The translations under genes and the position numbers were made by a program. From Plantago major (taxonomy: Eukaryota; Streptophyta; Magnoliopsida; Lamiales; Plantaginaceae), in NCBI GenBank assembly GCA_026545765.1, contig CM048843.1, forward strand, positions 10,129,501-10,193,500: a stretch of DNA of 64,000 bases. Reading direction: 5' to 3'. Positions 12,577-23,677 of this stretch are shown in pieces (the stretch's first letter is position 1; each line of letters begins with the position of its first letter). Under the pieces are notes generated by a model. It had not been told where the DNA came from. It saw only the letters and a program-made list of their open reading frames with translations, and searched no databases.

Positions 12577-13219
12577 GGACCATGGTCTGTTCTGATTACA
12601 GATACCTTGTCATTTTTCATGACTTCGAGCTTATTCAGCAAGTTAGGCATCTCAACCCTTGCATCAGATTTGTGTTTGAGAAAGACAACCCAAGTAAATC
12701 TTGAGTAATCATCAACAACAACCAGACTATACTTCTTTCCTGCACTTAATTCAGAGTTTTGAAATTCAAGTGACTCATTCTTTTATGCCATAGCCAATTT
12801 TCTTCGGTGTGGCCAGATTGACTCACCAAGAGACATTCTTCGGTTGTGGCGGATGCCCAATCAGCAACATAAAGATTTCCTTTACGCCTTGTAACCAAGA
12901 CTGTCTGCTTTGACTCATTGTCAATCACTTTACATAGTTTTGACTTGATCTTGACAGTGTACCCTTTGTCCACTAGTTGACTCATGCTTAGGAGATTATA
13001 TTTCAATCCCTTTACATGAAGTACTTCAGAGATTGTAAGGGCTCCAAACTTCAAATTGCCAAAACCTATTGTTGGATTTTCATCTCCTCCAGCAAACCTG
13101 ATAATTGGTCCATCATTGCAATTTTTGTAGTCAATCAAATTTGCTTTGTCTCCTGTCTTGTGCTTCCCACATCCACTATCAAAATGCCACTTTGAAATAG
13201 TCTTTAGAGTGTTCTGCAC
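12577..13219 (-). pseudogene. protease, pre-integrase and start of integrase core (element B)
   Basis: Bases 12,746-13,219 encode an open minus-strand stretch. It begins with the aspartic protease motif region WHFDSGCGKH (catalytic D-S-G; the usual serine after the cysteine is glycine here). It continues through VLHVKGLKYNLLSMSQL and ends with LWHKRMSHLNF, the first half of the HHCC zinc-binding pre-integrase domain. Bases 12,577-12,745, in another frame, encode KYSLVVVDDYSRFTWVVF, the first catalytic aspartate region of the integrase core. The reading frame changes near 12,745 and the rest of the integrase is absent. Confidence 0.88.
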
Positions 13220-13434
13220 AAAACAGGAAACATGAGATTAGGTTCTCATACCAACAATGGAATCATCTGGACTAAAGAATCTTCCAGTAGGAATCCATTT
13301 TTGAATGAATTTCTTAGAAACATTCTTTTGTCTAACAGGAACATAAGGAGGAATCCTAGTTAAATGATTTGTATCATTGTTGTTAAGAACTATTTTCTTC
13401 CTTGGTGTGTTCCTTGGTGCTCCATTTGGTGCTT

Positions 13435-13959
13435 TCAGATACCTGTCAGGTTTACGAGTGCCTTCTCAGCAGACTTAGCTTTCCTAGCCAGATTTCTTCT
13501 AGCCCTGGCATTCAGATTTTCAGTGGCTTGATTTATCTTCCACTTCTGATAATTGCTATGAGCAATTCTAGCTTTTAACCATCGTTCTTGATCTTGTTTG
13601 TATTCACGAGCAAGTTGTTTCCCGATGGCTTTATAGCCAATACCGTTCCGAGCACCTGGTGCTATCTGAGATCTCTTCTCAGCGGCTTTGCTAGTCTCTG
13701 GATAATCTATTTTCTTTCCAGAAAACGTGACATAGGAGAATTTGTCAGCTCCTGCAATTTTTTCTTTTTGAGATACATAGCACTGTGGGTGATTACACTT
13801 TTCAGTGTTATGTTTCTTTTCTGAGACATTTCTCACATTTTTCCTTTGGACTTGTTTTTCCCACAAAGGCTTGGTCGCAACTGCCTTTCCTTTGTCAACA
13901 ATCTTAGCTTTCTGATCGATACTATAGATTGTTTGGGAATCACTAACGATCAACGACAA
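13435..13959 (-). pseudogene. Gag C-terminal / Gag-protease linker (element B)
   Basis: A 174-residue open minus-strand stretch, rich in Lys, Arg and Ala, with KIVDKGKAVA and KHNTEKCNHPQCYV. The latter resembles a second small Cys/His cluster (C-x4-C). It lies between the Gag coiled coil and the protease and aligns with 2680-3545 of element A. The frame to Gag is broken at about 13,960 by a change just after the ...LIVSDSQ-like segment. Confidence 0.75.
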
Positions 13960-13962
13960 ATG

Positions 13963-14640
13963 TTAGTCGCCGTTACTCTTATTGAGTGGTGGGCTATGTG
14001 TGTGTCGACCAAGTCCTCTCTTTTCTGAAGGATCTCTTAAATAAGATTGTACTTCAGTAAGAGTGTCACTAGCTTTGGCATAAGATTGAAAAGATAGTTC
14101 TTTCTTTTTGAGTTCCTTATTCTCAGAAAGAAGATCTTCACATTTCTTTTGAAGATTGGCCATTGCTTCTTTATGTGACTTTTCGGTCTCAGATATCTGA
14201 GCCTTGAGAAATGCATTTTCGACATCCTTTTCTCGAGATATCTTGATTAATTGAGAATTTTCCTTTTCAAGAGAATTCTTTTCTTCTTCAAAACTTTCAG
14301 CTCTAGCTCGGATCATTAGAAATTCTCTTTCGTAGAGATCAAGTTCTCTTTTGAGTTTTTCAAGATCTTTGATTCCCTCTTCATCACTTTCATAAGTATA
14401 ACATGAAGTATGTGTTACCTCATCAGCCATTAGACAAGGTTCAATGTTGGAGATATCTGGAAAGATTTCTTGGTCATTCCACACTTCTTTCTTCTTTTGA
14501 CCAAAGTCGATTACTTCATGAGAGACACGCACATTTACGGGAAGCGGTGTGGAATAATCTGAATCCTCATCCTCAGAATCAGATTCAATATCTAGAGCAT
14601 CCAGTTGGATTTGAATCTTTTTCCTTTCTTCAGTGAGCAT
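13963..14640 (-). pseudogene. Gag coiled-coil segment (element B)
   Basis: A 225-residue open minus-strand stretch. It starts MLTEERKKIQIQLDALDIE, has an acidic serine-rich part (SDSEDEDSDYST), a PCLMADEVTH motif, and a long Glu/Lys coiled coil (YEREFLMIRARAE..., then LKAQISETEKSHKEAMANL). This arrangement after the zinc knuckle is characteristic of SIRE-type Gag. Upstream (14,690-14,770) a zinc-knuckle remnant reads C-R-K and then, in another frame, H-F-K-K-D-C. One base is missing in the AAA run between them. Confidence 0.85.
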
Positions 14641-15700
14641 AGCTCTCTAACTTCTTTTGAAGATTCTTCTGTTTTTCTTGTCACCTGTCTTTAGTTTGTT
14701 GAGGACAGGGCAATCCTTCTTGAAATGACCAGTTTACGACAATGAAAGCGGATATCGTTTCGATTTCGCTTCCTCGACTTGATGCTTTACGCCGACTTGT
14801 TTAGCGAGCTTTGCATATTTTGTCTTGGTGGTAGTTTGAGCTAGATGCTTTTTGACTTTTCTTTGGCTTTTCTTCTCTCAATTTCTCGTGACATATTTTC
14901 CCATTTGCTTTCTGACAGAGCATCCTCGATCACTTCCTTGCCTTTCTTCTTTTGAAGTTCCTTGAGCAACTAAGCGACATTACGCAACTTCTCGGTTGTT
15001 TGTTCTCTTTGAGTTGTCTCATAGTCAATGATGGCAAGATGAGAGGAAAGTTCTCTGAGAGTGATATCGGCATTCCTTGGTTAAAGTAGAAAAACTTTGT
15101 GTGTTCCGATGATTTAGACTCCTCACAATAGTTTTAATCTTTTACATTGGGTATATCTATTACTTTCACCAAGTGACCATGTCACTCTTAAGTGTTATAA
15201 ACCGAAATCTAGTTTTTCAAGAGTCTCTATTGGACCTTGTTTAAAGTTTTGGAATTTGAGCTTCAAAACTTCGAACTTGTTTTCCTTTGTTTTCTCGGTC
15301 TTGCCAGATTTCTTCAATCGGTTGCGAGCCACTTTCGTCATTTTACACAGTTTACCTTGTATGTGCTCTGAGTAGAACGTATGATGATATTACGAGCACG
15401 ACCATCGATCGATTTCTCTTGGCATCTTAGATGTCCGGATCTCTCTGAGCTTTGGTTAAGTAAATAACTTGGTAGTAGGTCTCCCCTTTGGTTGGCCTGT
15501 CTGCATGAAGACCCATCGCTTTGTTCTCTGTCTCTACCATTAGAAACCTCTATGACTTGCTTGAGTTGTTGAATGACTATTGGGCCATTCTTTATTACTT
15601 GATCATTTAAATCATGATGGCTTCTAGGTGGAGCATCATGTTGTTCTTCCATTTTCATAATTCTACGGCTTGAGAATTGGGCGTCATAAAGACATCCTGC
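14641..15700 (-). pseudogene. Gag N-terminal part (element B)
   Basis: Bases 15,338-15,700 encode KMEEQHDAPPRSHHDLNDQ, then VIQQLKQVIEVSNGRDRE, the beginning of Gag. The first methionine is probably the one in KMEEQ. Between 14,641 and 15,338 the matching frame changes repeatedly. The copy cannot make a continuous Gag. Confidence 0.75.
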
Positions 15701-15793
15701 AACAAACACACTAAACAAGCGAATCGGTGTAGGTGGCGGTTAGTGAGCACTTATCGGGATCTAGGTTGATCTTTGAAGGCTTGGGAACCTCCA

Positions 15794-15805
15794 GCTCTGA
15801 TACCA
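15794..15805 (-). other. primer-binding site of element B (initiator Met tRNA)
   Basis: The minus strand reads TGGTATCAGAGC, identical to the site of element A, with the same 2-base spacer to the LTR starting at 15,808. Confidence 0.9.
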
Positions 15806-15807
15806 CT

Positions 15808-17451
15808 TGTTGGTCCTGATAACGGCAAAGTAAAAGACTAGAGGGGGGGGGGGTTGAATAGTCTTTTAAAACTTTTGTCGATAAACACAGTTTCTCAGAT
15901 ATCTGTGTAGATATCTGATACTTAATTTCAGGAGCAGAAGACTTTTATGTGATAAGTGCACGTAAGATGTGTGTAAGTACTTTGCAAGATAAGTAAAGCA
16001 AGTAATAAACTGCAGAAAGTAAATAACACAAGTCTTTTTATAGTGGTATCTGAAGGTGGCGTAATCCTTCAACTAATCCACTTCGGTCTTTCTCAGACCT
16101 AGAATCCACTAAGATAAATGAGGTAACCTTACAGATATCTTTTCTTAGATTCCTAAAAGCACTAGGTTCCCAACCAAGTGTTCCCCCTGAGTTATTCCCC
16201 GGCTTTCACAGCCAAGTACTTCATGTACTCAGAAACCTTTTTGAGCTATTCCTTAGCTTCCCAAGCTAAGTACTTCCTGTGCTCAGCAACCTTGGAGTTA
16301 TTCCTTAGTTTCCCAAACTAAGTACTTCCTGTACTCCACGCCATATATGGTGTTGGTTTTAGGTTTGTTTGTCAGGTGAGCTTCTTTAATAACATGTTTA
16401 GTTATTCAGATAGCTCTGTGAATCAAGTATACTTAATACACTTTGCAATGTATGGTATCTTGTTCTTTACTAACCCAAGTCTATGGTAAGTGTTCAAGAG
16501 AATGAAACTTAGATGAAATCTTAGTTCAACTCTTTCACAGATAACAATGCTCGTTAAGGATCAGGACACTTAGAACTTTTGTGCTACTTAGAATCAAGAG
16601 CTTTGGTCGCAACAGAAAGCTTGAAGGTAAGTAGTTTGCTTGAGAGCGCTTGTGTGAGTATTCTTGAAGTTCAGTGTGTTCTAAGGTGTAAGTTCTGTGT
16701 GTGTTCTCTACCAGTCTAAGTGTTGATATTTATAGATGAATTTGAGTGCCGTTTGAATAGTATCCGTTAGGCTTAAATCAAATTCAAACTATTGATATCT
16801 GAATATAATCTTTATGTGAGTTTGTCTTCTTCTTGAAGCTACGCTTTTATTCGGACATTTACATCTGCGCATTTAATGCACTGTACTATACTTTGTACTG
16901 TAGTGCCAACGGAACTATGCATGGTATCAGAGATCTTTATACAATCAGAGTTTTCTGAAACTTTGCATGTTCTCCAGAGATCATCATAGCTCCAGATACC
17001 ATTGGTTCAAACAGTTGTTATAATATGTTTCTTTTTCAAAAGCATATTTTATGTCCAAGGTATCTGAGTGTAGATATCTGTGGGCACTTTCCTCGACTCA
17101 GAAACCTTTTATTCTCAGATATCTTTTGCAACTCGTGTGTTTCAAAACACTTGTTTCTCCAAGATATCTGGACACAGGTATCTGAAAAACCCTTGTCTTC
17201 AGCAATCTTGTGCAGTCTTCAAATCTTCAAATCCGTTGAACTTTTCCTGCTGGATGCCTTCTTCTTGGTCTTCTTCAGAAAATAAAAATTACATTTCGAG
17301 ACCTAACATCCTATACAAGATTTGCTAGACTATCATACTTAGTGAGTTTCCTCTTTTACAGTGTTCAAGTGAACTAAGAGTACTAATCACCTTTCTGAGC
17401 TAAGATAAGTCATTAGGTTGTTGATCAAAATCTAAACAGATATTCCTAACA
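15808..17451 (-). repeat. 5' LTR of element B (1,644 bp)
   Basis: Bounded TGTTGG...CTAACA on the plus strand and collinear with LTR A. It contains an 11-base G run at about 15,843-15,853 where LTR A has five Gs, and an additional ATATCTGTGTAGATATCTG segment that LTR A lacks. The promoter of the element would lie here on the minus strand; I could not place a TATA box with confidence. Confidence 0.88.
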
Positions 17452-17454
17452 TGT

Positions 17455-17684
17455 AGTCTTCAAACCCGTTGAACTTTTCCTGCTGGAAGTCTTCTTCTTG
17501 GTCTTCTTTAGAAAATAAAAATTACATTTTGAGACCTAACATCCTATACAAGATTTGCTAGACTATCATACTTAGTGAGTTTCCTCTTTTATAGTGTTCA
17601 AGTGAACCAAGAGTACTAACCACCTTTCTGAGTTAAGATAAGTCATTAGGTTGCTGATCAAAATCTAAACAGATATTCCTAACA
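17455..17684 (-). repeat. second copy of the LTR tail (~225 bp)
   Basis: Directly after LTR B, the last ~225 bases of the LTR are repeated in the same orientation (AAATAAAAATTACATTT..., CCTATACAAGATTTGCTAGA..., ending ATTCCTAACA at 17,684). This copy differs from the LTR B tail at scattered positions, so it is either a tandem duplication or the remnant of another LTR at the same junction. Confidence 0.88.
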
Positions 17685-18485
17685 AATTGTGATGTTGGGA
17701 TCTTGGGTAGATACGGGCCATATTTTAGTATGTTTTTGTCTATAGGAAGGATTTTGTGAAACCAATTCCTAGAGTCAACCTAAACCAATTATTTAACCCT
17801 GAGTTCTAACTGTATAAATATTGAGGTATTCAAGTTAACTTCATGCCAAAATTGGGAGTATTCTGTCGCTTTGTATGTATAATGCCATTTCAGGTTCAAA
17901 GAACCAATCCTTGAGGTTCCTACGTGAGTTGTCGGATTTTAGAACACTATATACATTTCGTATATATTAGGATAAAAACTCAAAACAGGTAAAGTCGAAA
18001 CAAAATTATTTTATACCTTGTATATCACAATCTGACCAAACAACACAACATACCAACCATGCTTTTTTGTGCTACTTAAACCAGACCCATAAACTTGGAT
18101 ACACTTATGTTTATTCGTTCATTGCTTTATTGAAACTTGATATTACTGATTTCTAAAATATTTTCAAAAAAATGTCAACTTTAGTAGGAGACTTGTGAAA
18201 AATATGTTGAAGAACCCAGATTTAGAAACACATCCAGAATTAGATCTTCATTTAGGGGGGGGGGGGGGCATTCGAGGATCTAGCACGAAAAGAATTTGGG
18301 GATTTGGACCTTGCCAAGGAGTTAGGACACAATTGTTGGAATCTCAAGAACAAGTTCAAACTGTTGACCACGAGTTAAAATAACTGAAGTCAGCTAGAGA
18401 TAAGGTTTTGGATGAAGTCCAATCACTAAAAGCGTGTTTGCCTAGCAAGTTGAGGGCAATGTTAGGAGGGCTTGGGCTCGCTAAT
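17685..18485 (+). other. unassigned stretch with a coding-like remnant and a G14 run
   Basis: No gene is recognised. Bases 18,195-18,383 are open on the plus strand, and about 18,380-18,485 encodes a Leu/Lys-rich segment (KVLDEVQSLKACLPSKL). This looks like the coiled-coil tail of a transposon protein, but I cannot name it. A run of 14 Gs lies at 18,255-18,268. Confidence 0.4.
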
Positions 18486-19501
18486 CACTACAAAAATTCC
18501 TCCAAACAACAACAAAGAAATTAACCATAGATTTATGGTCGTCGCTGGATACTAACAAATTGGTGACCGATTCTTCTCGGTCGACGGATTAGGGACGGAT
18601 TGGTGACGTAAAGTCAGATCGGCCTAATTCATCGAGAAATACATCTAATCCTTCCGTTTCTGTGATGAAAGTTGTTTTCGTTCTCTAATCTGTGGCTAAA
18701 CCGGTAGGGATTTATTGACTTGTCTCCATTCTGTAGCTAAAATGATTTTTTTTAAAAATTTAATAATAAACAAACTCTAATTTTACATATTGTTATCCAT
18801 CGCTAAACTTGTGACAGAGTTGACCACACCATCACTACGTGGTGATGGATGACCTAATCTGTCACTAATGAATTGAGCTATTATATATTTATATTTTTAT
18901 ACAATTAATATATACATGTATGTTAATTACGTAATTAGATTAACGTATATATACGAACTAGAATGCGCCAAACTTTTGTAAAAGTTCCATATTCAAGTCA
19001 AAGAGAGTTTTGAGTAGTCTTAAATCTTAATGCAAAGATAATCGTATTAGTTTGCATACAATTAGCAGTTTTATATATAAATAATAAGCTTCAATTTAAT
19101 TACTTAATTAATTAGTTATATTAAAAGTTTTTTCTCTTTATTTGAAGTTGATTTTTATCATATTAAGAGTGATAAATCGACTTATATACAAATACATGAA
19201 GCGTAATTAAATAATGCTAATCTTATTATGGATCGTAGAGGGTTGAAAGATAACCATCCAGTGCGTCTCTGATCTTTCATGCATGCAGTCTAAAATTAAT
19301 TTATTAGAATAACTATTGCATTATCGTTTCCGTGAATTAAATTGCCAATATTGCTTAGTTGTTAAACGTTGTGGACCCAGTTTACATCCATTTGTACGTC
19401 TTGATAATTATAACTTTTTTCTTCAGTGTATATTTTTTCTCGGAGCATAGGGTGTAATGGTGCGGTTAGTGTGGACCGTGATGCATAAGTTTTTAGTAGT
19501 G
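18486..19501. mobile_element. possible non-autonomous CACTA-like element (~1.0 kb)
   Basis: The left end reads CACTACAAAAATTCC. The right end reads TTTTTAGTAGTG, giving CACTACTAAAAA inverted, so both ends have CACTAC plus an A-rich stretch. GACGGATT-type words occur just inside the left end (18,595-18,610), as in subterminal repeats of CACTA elements. No coding capacity is seen. A matching 3-base target duplication is not present (AAT left, CAA right), so the pairing of these ends is uncertain. Confidence 0.4.
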
Positions 19502-20999
19502 CAATCGATTACCACACATTAAATTGATTGTCATTTACTTTCTTTTGAGATCATAGGGTAACGAATAGCGACAATACTTTCTGGTTCAGTTGTGGATGAC
19601 TTTGACAAACTAACTATTTTGTAATAGTTATCCATGATATGATTTCCACTAAATAAATAATACTATATTTTCAGTTGAATTCATAAGATGTAAAAATAAA
19701 TCTATAATTAGCGGGGTATCATTTCTAGTGTTGTTAATTATATGCAGGTGTAAGGTTGTTACATGTATTATTAGAAAATATGTTTATAGAGTAAATGTAC
19801 AATTTTTCTTTGTTATATAAGAAAATGTTTATAAATATTTTCTTGGCTCCGAACTAACAGTAATTTTTTTAAAATATATTACAGTTATTACATTAAGGGA
19901 AAATTGTTTAATACAAAAAAGAATCTACCCAATGACATATTGTGTTATGTCATGATTAAACTAAATTCTATCTTGGAAAGAAGGCCCTTTGACTTTAAAA
20001 TTTTGGTTACCTTGCACTGCATGAATGAAGTTTCAATAGTATTTCAATTATTATGTTACAACAATACTCGACGCATAAATAATGTAGATTACACATAAGA
20101 ATCTCTTATTTCAAAGCAAATAACCTCCACTTGGATAATTCAAATAACTAGATCCAAATTGGTCTCGAACTTCACATTTTGAGCAGATCTTGATTTGCAC
20201 GATGAAATTAGTAAGAGGGAGGTACATAATTAACAGGAACAAAATGAAAAAACCAATCATTATTTTCAATAATAAGTAAAAGAAAATATTACTACTTTAC
20301 GTTCAGGGGTTAGAATTCGACTATCCTTTGCATATCTTTCTTTTGAATTGACAACTTGATTGATTGTTTATGCTTGATCCTTCGTTTCTCTCAATTAGGT
20401 TTGTCAAATTCTCAACTTCAAGGGTTTCTAGTTTCCATAACTTATATTTGAGTCCCTGCAACAATGAAAAGAATTCAAACAATCAAACTTAACCAAGATT
20501 GATCAAGCGATTCACCAATCACCATCCTTCTTCTAATTCATTCAAGCGATTCACCTATGACAATGGAAGCTATTTTACGATTCATACCCACTCATTACGA
20601 TTCATATCCACTCATTATAACGAGGCCACTTATGCAAGTTGATTCACGATCACCATTCTTCAGCATTTTGGGGGAAAACATTAAATGGACAATCAAGTCT
20701 TAATTCCTAAATCGAGAACTCAATATATCAGTTACCCACTACAGTTGCTCTGAAAACCAGCTCTCCAACATAAATCGAACTCTGATTGTTATCGAACTCT
20801 GATTGTTGCTCTGAAAATCATCATTCAACTCTGATTGTTGCTTTCATATGGCTCCGAATCCTTCAAATCCGAGTAGTGAGACGGAGCCATGGAAGGATTT
20901 GACATTCAATTCTCCGTGCTTTCATATGGCTCAGAATCCTTCAACTCTGATTGTTGTTGTCGTTGGAAGAGGAGAAGAAGAAGACATATCGGGAAAGAA
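19502..20999. other. AT-rich intergenic stretch
   Basis: No credible coding region or RNA gene was seen. Short words such as AACTCTGATTGTT (20,770-20,840) and CATATGGCTC-GAATCCTTCAA (20,846 and 20,925) recur, suggesting local duplication. The longest open stretch (19,904-20,098) has no recognisable protein character. Confidence 0.5.
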
Positions 21000-21021
21000 C
21001 ACTACAAGAAAGTTCACTTTT

Positions 21022-21345
21022 AACGACGGAATAAGACGACGGATACTATCCGTCGTTGGCTAGCGACGAATCGCTAGCCGTAACGATGGATAGTCGACGG
21101 ATAGAGCTTCACGCTCTATCCGTCTGTAATCCGTCGTTAATCTGTCGCGAATTAGAGACAGATTATCTATCCGTCGCTAATTCGCGACGGATTAAATTAT
21201 CCGTCTCTAATTTAGGGACGGATATGAAATCCGTCCCTAACATAGTTGACAAAAAAAAAAAAGGAAAATGAAAAATTTAAAAATCAACGACGGATAGCCT
21301 ATCCGTCGCAGTTTAGCGACAGATAGGCTATCTGTCGTTAAAGTC
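21022..21345. repeat. subterminal ATCCGTC/GACGGAT repeat cluster of the CACTA element
   Basis: About a dozen copies of GACGGAT-like words in both orientations, many forming short palindromes such as TATCCGTC...GACGGATA around 21,030-21,060 and 21,280-21,330. In known CACTA elements such motifs bind the TNPA-like protein. Confidence 0.8.
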
Positions 21346-22082
21346 AGATTTAACAGAACACTGGGCTCGATCTCCTCCATTTTCTCTACTGCTTTAATTC
21401 TTTCTTCCTCCTTTCTTCTTCATTTCACCACTTGCCATTTTTGACCAAAACACGACAATTCCGGCCAAGCTTGGTGTCATTTTGAAGCTCGTGGGATAAG
21501 GAGCTCATTTCTTCCATCAATTTCAACTTTCATCCGCTATTTTCTCTGGATTCGAAGGTATTTTGGCTAAAACCCTTACTTTTTAAAATTTGGAAATTTT
21601 GTTAATTTCGACTAGTTTGAGCAATTGTATGTTTGTAGGAAGTATGTAGTAGCTAGTTTAGCTTATATTACGTACTGTGTTAGCTTTGAGATGTGCAATT
21701 GATATATTTATTGTGAAATTGAATTGTTAGTATAATGTTAGTATGATTGTAAGTATGTAGTGTATTTACTTAGATATTTTCGTATACGTACTAGGGTTAT
21801 GTAGATTTAATTATGTGTTTGGAGACAAATTTGGTGACTTTGGTTATTTGAATATAATTTTTTCGTATTAACATAAAAAAATATTACTAATATTTTCATC
21901 TACAATTTGTAATGTTAATAAATAAATGGAAGTTTAAAATTTATAAAAATGAATTGTAATCGTAAAATGCATGTAATTCATTACAAATTCTTAACGTATC
22001 ATAATTAAGAATGTAATTGTATCTGTAATGAAACTAAATACGTAATGCTATACATGTTATAAATCTAATAAATTGAATCCCG

Positions 22083-23350
22083 ATCGTTCATGGATGTACC
22101 GTCGAACTGTTAATGGCAGAGTTCAGCATAGTTTTGTGGAAGGGGTTGAAGCCTTCGTTGCTTTTGCACTTACACAGACTACTTGTTTGAGTGGGGGATG
22201 ATGAAGTGCCCTTGCACCCAGAACAAATGTAGGAATAAGCAATTTTTGCCTCCTGCAACGGTAGTCGAGCACTTGAAACGTAAGGGGTTCGTAGCTGAGT
22301 ATGAGGTATGGTGTCATCAGGTGAGACACCGATACCATTCATGGATTATGAAATTTTAGGCGTAAAAGCGACAAAATGTGATGGGAAGTACTCAAAATAC
22401 TTCTACATCGATGCTAATTATGATTATGAGCAGGTTGAGCAAATGGTGTATGATGTTGGGTCCGAGTTCATGGACACTAGGACCCGATGTAGGGGGCGTG
22501 GAGGAGCCTCAATCCACGAGGATCGGTGTTCTTTGGCTTGTTGGAATCGAAAGAAGCCGGTTTGGCAGGTGTAAAAGCACACCGAGTTGTCTTTGTTGGC
22601 TCGGCTAATGAGTTGTAAGGCCGATGGTGGGAAATCTGAAGCGAGCTTCAATGAATGGGTACAACTAATGTCGGAGATTTGTCCTGAAGAAAACCTAGTT
22701 CCCACCAACTTTTACCAGGCGAAGAAAAAGTGCGGGGGATGGGGTTGCCTATGGAAACCATACATTGTTGTGAGGGTATGTGCATGATCTACTGGGGCGA
22801 GGATGCAGATCTACTGGTATGCAAGTTCTGTGGGAAGAACCGCTACAAACGTTACAAGGAGGGGCGTGAAAGCGCATGAAATAAAAATCTCCCACATAAG
22901 AAAATGTGGTACTTCCCTCTAGCACCTCGTTTGAAGAGGTTGTACGCTTCAAGTGCTTGTGTTGATAAAATGTGGTGGCACAAGGAGAGAGTAAGGGAGG
23001 CGAATGCAGGGGGTAGAATGGAGCACCCATCGAACTCACCGACATGGAAAGAGTTCGACAAGACATATCCGGAGTTTGCAGCCAAGTCTAGAAACGTACG
23101 TTTGGGGCTTTGTACGGATGGTTTTAACCCGTTTGGAAGTGACCGGAAGTACTCTTGTTGGCCAGTCATGTTGACACCGTACAACTTGCCCCCCAGTGAG
23201 TGCATGAAGGAACCGTTCATGTTCTTGACTGCGTTGGTGCCCGGGCCAGCTGATCCAGGACAGAAGCTAGATGTGTTCTTGCAGCCCCTAATCAAGGAGC
23301 TGATCGAGTTGTGGGAAAATGGAATCCCGACATATGATGTGTCAACGAAG
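22083..23350 (+). pseudogene. CACTA transposase remnant (transposase-associated domain + TNP2-like)
   Basis: Near 22,089 the plus strand encodes DRSWMYRRTVNGRVQHSF without its starting ATG. After a frameshift it encodes MKCPCTQNKCRNKQFLPP, the Cys-rich transposase-associated domain. Around 22,600-22,860 it encodes FNEWVQLMSEICPEENLVP and then CMIYWGEDADLLVCKFCGK in another frame. From 22,904 to 23,350 a 149-codon open stretch covers the TNP2 core: LGLCTDGFNPFGS, YSCWPVMLTPYNLPP, VPGPADPGQKLDVFLQPL. This domain (Transposase_21) excises the element by cutting at its ends. The copy has at least three frame changes, no start codon and no DDE C-terminal half. Confidence 0.88.
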
Positions 23351-23400
23351 AAGATAGATCGACGAAGAAGATGATAATGAAGGAGGAGAGGATCAGAGAA

Positions 23401-23676
23401 GAAGATAAGAACGAAGGAGGAGAAGATCGGAGAAGAAGACGGAGAAGAAGAGACAGATCAGAGAAGAAGGAAGAAGAAAGAAGAATGGGACTTTGATCAA
23501 TTTTCTGAAAATTGAATAAGAACTGTTTGGTTTTACCATAAATTCTTGTAACTTATTTGGTCAACGGATTTTCAGCTTAAAGGACCTAGATGTAATTATT
23601 TGACTAACGGGTACTCATCTGTGAGAAGGACATCTAACAGGGGGTGTATATGTAATTGATCCAAGATTTTAATCAT
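23401..23676. other. GA-rich tract and short unassigned spacer
   Basis: Bases 23,370-23,490 are an imperfect GAAGAAGA(T/C)-type purine run; the rest is AT-rich with no feature recognised. It probably marks the broken right side of the CACTA element. Confidence 0.5.
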
Positions 23677-23677
23677 G

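Larger units (their letters stand above)
12577..15807 (-). mobile_element. Ty1/copia retrotransposon B, SIRE/Maximus type, internal region (3'-truncated)
   Basis: A minus-strand relative of element A, preserved from Gag (right) to the beginning of the integrase core (left). Reverse transcriptase and RNase H are missing: homology stops at about 12,577 and the next sequence is an oppositely oriented LTR fragment. The primer-binding site at 15,794-15,805 and LTR B follow on the right. It is better preserved than element A, with longer open stretches, but still frameshifted in Gag. Confidence 0.88.
21000..23400 (+). mobile_element. CACTA (En/Spm-type) element, 3' end not found
   Basis: The left terminus reads CACTACAAGAAAG at 21,000. 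Inside it, 21,020-21,340 is packed with direct and inverted copies of GACGGAT/ATCCGTC, the subterminal repeats to which CACTA transposases bind. Coding remnants of a transposase-associated domain and a TNP2-type transposase follow in the same orientation. No inverted TAGTG terminus was found before the next element, so the right part is deleted or rearranged. Family assignment is firm; the right boundary is a guess. Confidence 0.8.

Noticed and set aside
22424-23295. Open frames on the minus strand opposite the CACTA transposase
   Set aside because: They overlap a transposase whose motifs are clear on the plus strand and show no family character of their own.
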